A stretch of DNA of 64,000 nucleotides, taken from contig NC_133778.1 of NCBI RefSeq assembly GCF_003597395.2, forward strand, positions 18,514,979 through 18,578,978, read 5' to 3'. This DNA is from Chelonoidis abingdonii (Eukaryota; Chordata; Testudines; Testudinidae). The translations under genes were made by a program, and so were the position numbers. The stretch's first letter is position 1. Every line of letters begins with the position of its first letter. The notes under the pieces are model-generated. The model did no database searches and was not told the origin of the DNA. It worked only from the letters and a program-made list of their open reading frames with translations. Below, piece after piece: positions 57,190 to 64,000 of the stretch.

Positions 57190-59885
57190 AAAGAACTCAG
57201 GCCATTCTTACTGGATGGGGGACTTTATACGGGTAAGCAGTGACTCTGAAAAAGATTTGGAGATCACGGAGGAAAATCATTTGAATATGAGCTCTCAGTG
57301 TAATGCTGTGGCCAAAATTGCTAATGTGATCTTGGGAAGCATGAACAGGACTCTCAAGTAGAAATAAATTATTTCATCTTTGTATTTGGCTCTGGTGCAA
57401 CCGCTGCTGGAATACTGTGTCCAGTTCTGGGGTCCACAATTCAAGAAGGATGTGGATAAATTGGAGAGGGTTCAGAGAAGAGCCCTGAGAATAATGGATT
57501 AGAAAACCTACCTTACAGCGATAGACTCCAGGAGCTCATCTATTTAGCTTAACAAAGAGAAGGTTAAGGGTTAACTTGATTACAGTCTGTAAGTCCCTAC
57601 CTGGGGAACAAATATTTAATAATGGGCTCTTCAATCTAGCAGAGAAAGGTACAACACAACTCAATGGCTGGAAGTTGAAGTGAGACAAATACAGATTGAC
57701 AATAAAGCATGACCTACAAAATAAAAAGGAGTCATATAAAAAATGGAAACTAGGTCAGATTACAAAGGATGAATATAGGCAAATAACACAGGAATGCAGG
57801 GGCAAGATTAGAAAGGCACAAATTGAGCTCTAAACTAGCTATGGGAATAAGGGAAACAAGAAAATTTTTATCAATACATTAGAAGCAAGAGGAAGACAAG
57901 GACAGGGTACGCAACATTGTCAGTGAGGGGCAGAAACGTAACAGGAATTTGGATAATGGCAGAGATGCTTTAATGACTTCTTTGTTTCTGGTCTCACTGA
58001 GAAGTCTGAAGGATGTCTACACAGTGAATGCTTACGGAGGGGGGGTTTAGAAGATAAACATAAAAAAAAAGAGCAAGTAAAAATCACTTGAAAAGTTAGA
58101 TGCCTGCAAGTCACCAGGTCTTGATTGAAAATGCATCTTAGAATACTCAAGGCGTTAATAGAGGAGGTATCTGAGCCTCTAGCTATTATCTTGGAAAGTC
58201 ATGGGAGATTGGGAGAGATTCCAGAAGATTGGAAAAGGGCCAACGTATTTTTAGTGCCCATCTATAAAAAGGAAATAAAACAACCGAAACTACAGACCAG
58301 TTAGTTTTTTAACTTTGTGCCGGAGATAATGGAGCAAGTAATTAAAAAACATCTGCAAACACTAGGGAGGTGTTAAAGTGAAGGGAATAGCCAGCATGGA
58401 TTTGTTAAGAACAATCATGTTCAAAACCAATCTGATAGCTTTTCTTTGATAGGATAAACGAGCCTTGTGGGATAAGGGAGAAGCGGTGGATGTGGTATAC
58501 CTAGACTTTAGTAAGCATTTTTGATACGGTCTCACATGTATCCTTATCGATAACTAGGCAATTACAATTTAGATGGGGCTTACATAAGGGGGTGCATAAA
58601 CTGCTGGTATTAACTGTACTTCCGGAGGAGTGGTTATTCAAATGGCTCCCCAATCCTGCTGGAAAGGATATAACAAGTGGCTTCCGCCAGGGTGTTGTTT
58701 TGGTGGACGGGCTACTGTTCAATATCTTCATCCAAAACTAGATGTTTGCCTGGCCATAGAAAGTACTCTTATTAAGTTTGGCCAGGGACTGATACCAAAC
58801 TGGGAGTTGATTGCAACTGCTCTGTGAGGGACAGGGTCAAATTCAAAATATCTGCGAAATTGGAAGAGAAATGGTCTGAGGTAAACCGGATGAGTTCAAT
58901 AAGACAAATGCAAAGTGCTCACTTAGGAGGGAACAATCAGGTTTCACACATACAGAATGGGAAGGACAGCTGTCTAGGAGGATATGGCAGAAGGAGATCT
59001 GGGGTCATAGTGGACAAAGCTAAATATGAGTCAATAGTTTGTGATACATGTTTGGCAAAAAAAGCAAACATGATTCTGGGTGCATTAACAGGTGTGTTGT
59101 AAACAAGACACGAGAAGTAATTCTTCCGCTTCTACTCTGCGCTGGTTAGGCTCAACTGTAGTATCGTGTCCAGTTCTGAGGCACCGCATTTCAAGAAGGA
59201 TGGAGAAATTGAAGGAGGGTCCAGAGAGAGCAACAAGAATGATTAAAGGTCTGGAGACATGACTATTGAAGGAGGTGAAAGCACTTGGCGCTTTATTATA
59301 GTTTTGCGAAAAGAGAAGACTGAGAGGCGGACATGATAGGCAGTTTTCAGGTATCTAAAGGGTGTCTAGAGAGAGAGGGATAAAAATTGTTACTTAGCCT
59401 TGATGAATTCGAACAAGAATCAATGGGCTTAAACTGGCGAGCAAGGGAGGATTTGGTTGACTTGAGGAAAAAGTTCCTCTGTGTCAGGGTAGTTAACACT
59501 GGACTAAATTGCCTCGGGAGGTTGTGGAATCTCCATCTCGGAGATATTTAAGAGTAGGTTAGATAAATGTCTATCAGGGATGGTCTAGACAGTATTTGGT
59601 CCTGCCATGAGGGCAGGGGACTGGACTCAATGACCTCTCGAGGTCCCTTCCAGTCGTAGAGTCTATGAATCTATGAATGGTGATAGTAATTAACTACTGG
59701 AAAAATTTACCAGAGTCGTGGTAGATTCTCCATCACTGGCAAATCTTGAATCAAGATTGGATGTTTTTCTAAAAGATTTGCTCTAGGAATTATTTTGGGG
59801 AAGGTTTGTGGCCTGTGTTATGCAGGATGTCAGACTAGATTAAAATGATCCCTTCTGGCCTTAGACTCTATCAATCTGTGAATGC
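57190..59885 (+). mobile_element. Outer CR1 LINE 3' fragment, interrupted by another CR1
   Basis: The first part, to about 57703, includes GCAGTGACTCTGAAAAAGAT, CTGGAATACTGTGTCCAGTT and GGCTGGAAGTTGAAG. The remainder resumes at 59679 with AATTAACTACTGGAAAAATT, GTCGTGGTAGATTCTCC and the 3' end GGCCTTAGACTCTATCAATC. It is the same subfamily as the antisense copy at 29175-30268. Frames are broken. Confidence 0.75.
57704..59678 (+). mobile_element. CR1 LINE copy (about 2 kb) nested in older CR1
   Basis: It spans most of the reverse transcriptase coding region and the whole 3' end (GAGGTCCCTTCCAGTCGTAG, then TCTATGAATCTATGAAT). Coding landmarks in shifting frames include CCTCTAGCTATTATCTTGG, AACTACAGACCAGTTAGTTT, GGTATACCTAGACTTTAGTA (V-Y-L-D-F-S before the first catalytic Asp) and CTGTTCAATATCTTCATC. 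The second catalytic region near 58780 (GGCCAGGGACTGATACCAAA) is frameshifted. Several longer insertions, deletions and stops are present. The 5' portion with the endonuclease is absent. Confidence 0.85.
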
Positions 59886-61194
59886 TGGCTGGCCCGTGAA
59901 AGGAGTCCGGAAATGAAAAATATCAACCAGATTTTTTTAAACGTCAAAGAGGTTGGAGTTTTTACTAGAGGTTCAGAGAATTTATTGTACTTGATTTTTT
60001 TCTGAACTGGTTTGCTGATCTGTAGAAAATATATACAATGTTAATTTGTTTTTTTGCTGAGGCTGCATAATCAAATCTGACGATGTGCTTACATGTTAAA
60101 TAAAATAAGAAGTTAAAAATGAATCAAGGAGATCGGTCAACCCTCAGTGGGCTTGGGGTTGAACAGCAGTGGGGTTTGAGGAGTGAGATCTTGGTACCGT
60201 TTGACTATAACTTCTTTGGAGGTTTAATGCCCAGTCAGTCCCCCTCTTCTAAAAGGATGGTAGCCATATTTACTGGCCCTAGAAAATAGCTTCTTGTGGC
60301 ATATGCAGCTATGTGACTGTAAGGTTATTTAGTCTGTACTGTACATTTAAAGCTGAGGTGACCCCTGTAGCCTTGCTCCCCGTGAGCCGAGTCCCAATGT
60401 AGCTGCTGTCACAGAGCAAGTCATACACATTAGTCCAGTTTTTCACGGGTATATTTCCATTGACAAATCTTGCTATCCCCAAACAGACAACACAATCCAC
60501 ATGCGAGGACCCCTGCATGTAGCCCCAGTGAAGTCGGTGGAGCTCTCCATGCATGTGCACCTGGTGAGATGTGATTGTAGGATTAAAGCCTTTTTTTAGT
60601 TAAGTTTCTCTGTTTCATTTAATCTAAAACAAGCCACCTAGGCAGAGAGTACATTTGCTTTTTGACTATGGACCCCCTCTCCACCCCAATAAAATCTGTA
60701 TGCAAGCATCGCTCAGATCATCAGCCAGATACTGCCCTAAATGACAGCTCCACAAAATGCACCTATTTTGTAGAGCTGTGTTGTTTTGCTCCTGCATTTA
60801 TATTAAGTACTTATTTTAGCAACTAATTATCTAACAGCCATGCAGAGAGTGGGCCAAAAATGTAAAGTAGCTTTCACGAGGGGAACCAAAGCACGAGGCT
60901 GTTTGAGCAGGAAAGTCTACAGATAAATGCTTTGGTGATCAGCCACAGGGGTAACTTGCCTCAGAACGTCAAAATGCAATTATAAGGGGTGTAATGATTG
61001 TACTGTATCCCTAATGTGTTCATTCCAAGGTGGCCTCCGGAGCAGTTATATTGAAGGTATTTTAGTCGTGGCTTAGACATATTAAAACAGATGACTAGCA
61101 GCAATGTGTAGACCGTAACAACGGAAGCGAATATGTGGCTCTGTATAGCATAAGAATGATGCTCAGTTATTCAGAGGAAGCAGCAAAGTGTTCT
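59886..61194. other. No recognisable gene
   Basis: AT-rich unique sequence. The 60309-60560 (-) frame of 83 codons has no motif. Confidence 0.4.
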
Positions 61195-61365
61195 GTTCAT
61201 GGTTGAGTTCTGTTCCTGACTCTGTAGCAGATTTACTGAGTGACCATGAGCTTGTCACCTTTGTAAAGTGCTCTAAGCTCAATGATGGTGGTGGTGGGAG
61301 CGGAGGGGGGGCTGGGAACTTCTATATAAATGCTGTTGGGGGGGACTGAAAACTTCTAGATAAGT
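61195..61365 (+). repeat. CORE-SINE fragment, sense
   Basis: TCTGTTCCTGACTCTGTAGC, CTGAGTGACCATGAGCTTG, TTGTAAAGTGCTCTAAGC and TATATAAATGCTG follow the core-to-tail order of the family, with a G-rich insertion (GGTGGTGGTGGGAGCGG). Confidence 0.55.
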
Positions 61366-61499
61366 GTTATTGGTACTGTGTTTTAGTATCGCCTTTCACT
61401 GTGAGCAGTGTATGGGATGAGAATTCCAGTGAATAAATGGATGACATCTGTCTCTCTAGGTATTGATATTGCACTCATCATCTGAAAAATTTGGTGTAA

Positions 61500-61605
61500 A
61501 TGACTTGCCACAGGAATGGTGTGGCAGAAGCTGGGATGGAATCCAGTTCTCCGGGGCAGCATTCAGCCTCCTGAACCAGCCTCATTCACTACCCACCTTC
61601 CAACT
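61500..61605 (-). repeat. CORE-SINE core/head fragment, antisense
   Basis: ATGACTTGCCACAGGAATGG, GTGGCAGAAGCTGGGATGG and CCAGTTCTCCGGGG are the reversed SINE core and head. Confidence 0.55.
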
Positions 61606-62359
61606 TTTGCAACAAATGAAGGAAGGGGTCCTATAGACCCCAACCTCCTTCACTACACATTCTTGGGTTGTCCCAAAGAAATATGCCATCAAAAACTTAA
61701 AGACTGTAGCATAACACATATGCATAATGTAACATGATGTAGGTTTTGTGTAATTTCCTAACTTTTAAAAAAGTAAAATGAAAAAATGACCAAAAATCCC
61801 AAAAGGTGGCATCATATTGGCACCCACATGGCTCATCTGCAGGGTTGGAATCTTTAGCTCCACCAAACGGACCTCTGTTTCTTGAGCTAACGGAGTACAT
61901 GATAGCAGGGGCAGGTTGTAAGCCTTTGCGGACCAGCCCCACGGGAGGATTGGACACTTTGCCAGAAGGTTTCACAGATATTTGCTGATACCTTGGCCTG
62001 GTGAGACTGATGAATCTTAGGTTCCATCCCGGGTCTGGAGAGGAGTGACAAAGGCTCTTCTGCCTATTGTCCCCCAGACGTGACCCTTTCTGCCCCGTCC
62101 CCTCCATTTTGTCCCTGTCCCAGTGCTGTCTCTGCCACCCATCTCTTCATCTCACTCTCATTCTTACCTAACTAGTCCCTTTGTTCACTCTTCCAGTGTC
62201 TCATCTCAGTTCTACTCCTTGCCCAACTAGTCCCAGTTCCCTGGTCCTGGCTCCTCATCTGATTGCACCCCCCACCAGCATCCTCTCCTCGTCTTCCTGC
62301 CAAGGCTCTATGATGCCTTGTGACCCAGACCAGTAAGGGGTTTTGTTACCACCTGCACT
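61606..62359. other. No supported gene; possible old repeat
   Basis: 61740-62040 has the feel of a dispersed repeat but no second copy is in the window to prove it. The - strand 136-codon frame (61697-62107) has no recognised domain. Confidence 0.3.
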
Positions 62360-62900
62360 GTAACCCTGGGTGCTTCTGTGATGGGTAGCTTTGGCTCAGA
62401 GCCCTGCCACCAGCAGCCTGCTGAGCCTGGCTTCCACTGGCTTGGTTACTCTTTGCAGGGTGATGCCAACAGCTCTGAGTCTCCCCCAAACCATCGCCAC
62501 TGCAGCCTCCACTTTTTCTCACCAGACCCTCACAGAAGTTATCAGGTTTGCTGCCCCTCAAAGAGAGAGAACACACACCAGTTTGTTAGTCTGGCTGAAA
62601 ATTTTACCACCCTGTCTAACATGTAGCACTGAGATGGTTTTTCTAATCAAACAAGAATAAGTTTATTAACAAAGATCAGACACTAAAGTGATAAATAAGA
62701 ACAGAAGACACAGACATGGTTACATGTAAAACAAAACACACTTTCTAATGACTAAAACTTAACCTCAGCAAGATACAATCTTTGTCTAAACAGGTTTCTC
62801 ACCTACAGTCAATTCCCAGAGACTTCAACCCCCCTTGTTGAGGGATCCAACTTTCTTCGAATACAAGAGCTCTGGCCCCCTTTATCCATTCAGTGATGGA
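62360..62900 (-). mobile_element. Possible endogenous retrovirus LTR, antisense
   Basis: Read on the - strand, a polyadenylation signal AATAAA (62667-62662) is followed downstream by CTCAGTGCTACATG and a GT-rich stretch, then by a U5-like end toward 62360 (AGGGTTACAGTGCAGGTGG). This order resembles a gammaretroviral or similar R-U5. No gag, pol or env is present beside it, so a solitary LTR is the best reading. Boundaries and target duplication were not resolved. Confidence 0.4.
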
Positions 62901-63640
62901 TGACAAAAATAGCCCTTTGCCTCTGCTTATATCTTCCCAAACTTCATTGGCTCTGTTTCTAGAGTCAGAAAGGTTGCAACCTCCCTCCCCCATTGCCTGG
63001 ATCAAGCCAGGGGATGGGAAATTGAAAGCACAGGAGAGACCCGCCGTGCTTTCAGTATCAGGGCCTGGACTTGCGTGGCCTGCAATTGCAGGGAAGTCCT
63101 GCTCAGCCCCTGGGCTGGAGCATGCTCACTGTTGCTGGAATCTTTGGTTAATTATGCTGCATTCAAGCGAGTTTCTACTGTGCATGTGCAAACTGCAATT
63201 TTTCAGAGGCTTATACCATGGCAAAACATGACATGTCAGGTTTTCACAGGGACAGAAAAAGGCGCATCCCTCATACAGAGACCACTTTCCCGTCAAATTT
63301 CAAGTCCCTGCTCCAAAGCATGGGAACACTAGGGCAGTTCAGAGCAAAGGTCAACATATTGTTGTAACTCAAACAATACAACACATTTTTCTCTAGCTTT
63401 GTTCTTGGAAACAGCGGAATCATGTTGGCTGAAATAAAAATAATAACAATCGGCCTGAGGCAGACACCTAGCATGAAAAATTTCAGCCCAAATAGTTAAC
63501 GTCTGGCAAAGTAATAAGCAATGAAAACAGGGTCTTCTAATGAGAAGCATCAGGTGACCTTAATGATAGGTTGTGTTACCAGTCCCTCCTATAATATGCT
63601 TTCGTGTCATAATGCGAAAAAATAAAGACACCTATGTTAT
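62901..63640. other. No supported gene; possible dispersed repeat
   Basis: 63215-63560 (TACCATGGCAAAACATGAC to the end of the GAAAACAGG block) looks like an old interspersed repeat by recognition only. Open frames here have no domain. Confidence 0.3.
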
Positions 63641-63644
63641 TCAT

Positions 63645-64000
63645 GTCTAACTTGTCTTAAAATCTCACTAACTTAATTGACTCAATAGTACCTTGTGACA
63701 GTGAATTCCACCAGTTAATAATGCCTTGTGTTTTTACACTAGGAACATATGGAGTATTCAGTCAGTCGTGGGCTGCTCTATCCTATGCCTTTAAATCTGA
63801 AACCTCTAAATTTTATTGTGTGAGCCTCTCGTTCCAGCATTATCAGTAGCATAATGACTAGCAGCACCTGATGGACTTTCTCTATAGCAATTATTATTCC
63901 CATATATTTCTGTTGTGTCCCTTGTAATTCAGCTACTTGCTTTGCTAAATAGTCCTATTTTTGCTTTAATCTCTTCTGGTATCATTTTCTTTGCCCTTCT
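63645..64000 (-). mobile_element. Probable CR1/L3-like LINE fragment, cut by window edge
   Basis: GTGAATTCCACCAGTTAATAAT corresponds to the GAGTTCCACAGGTTAACTG block of the antisense CR1 copies at 7080 and 28290. CTTTAAATCTGAAACCTC and CTTTGCCCTTCT follow in the right order. It is more diverged than the other copies. Confidence 0.5.

Noticed and set aside
61697..62107. 136-codon open frame on -
   Set aside because: No domain, no splice context, and probably within an old dispersed repeat.

Overview
The window is vertebrate nuclear DNA, almost certainly from a turtle (Testudines) or a very close sauropsid. The call rests on recognition of the repeats: many CR1 LINE copies carrying the common amniote 3' end (ATAGAATCATAGA... 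with repeated TCTATGAAT), a tRNA-headed SINE with a CR1-derived tail, CORE/MIR-like SINEs, a Penelope-like element, and numerous short hAT and Harbinger MITEs. No prokaryotic, organellar or plasmid features are seen. I find no complete host protein-coding gene. The stretch reads as intergenic or intronic DNA made of unique AT-rich sequence peppered with transposable elements, many of them nested.

Layout. 1-1035 is a broken hAT transposase, followed by a 301-bp foldback palindrome, a CORE-SINE and an antisense CR1 copy (2.0-2.96 kb). 2.96-6.1 kb is mostly unique and partly looks like conserved non-coding DNA. 6.1-10.2 kb is a nest: an antisense CR1 split by a 799-bp element with a 9-bp target duplication, next to an antisense SINE split by an 854-bp hAT-like element, then an L2-like fragment. 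12.5-12.9 kb is a hAT-like MITE with 48-bp internal tandem repeats. 13.8-15.0 kb is a sense-strand CR1. 15.7 kb is a MITE with a perfect 8-bp target duplication. 16.4-18.7 kb joins a decayed Penelope-like 3' end to a hAT (ZBED-like) 3' end duplicated as a roughly 200-bp inverted repeat. 21.6 kb is a TA-flanked MITE. 25.3-26.0 kb holds a SINE with a CR1 tail and an L2-like reverse transcriptase scrap. 27.5 kb is a Harbinger MITE. 28.2-30.3 kb holds two antisense CR1 copies, one carrying a hAT MITE with a perfect 8-bp duplication.

The most distinctive object is a 5.8-kb PIF/Harbinger DNA transposon at 42199-47998. It has near-identical 17-bp termini, a 3-bp ATA duplication, a decayed DDE transposase on the + strand (42.6-43.7 kb) and, converging on it, a decayed Myb/SANT-like (trihelix) partner gene on the - strand (46.1-44.15 kb). 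Known autonomous Harbinger elements need both proteins. Shorter elements at 27.5 and 38.4 kb share its terminal sequence, so they are plausible non-autonomous dependants of the same family.

From 48 to 54.6 kb the sequence is largely unique and contains three + strand segments bounded by good splice consensus (48704-48728, 52610-52850, 53355-53449). These are the only hints of a host transcript, possibly a lncRNA or 5' exons. 57.2-59.9 kb is a CR1 inserted into another CR1. 62.4-62.9 kb resembles an antisense endogenous-retrovirus LTR. The window ends in another antisense CR1/L3-like fragment. Because no search could be run, family names rest on recognition of motifs and terminal structure.
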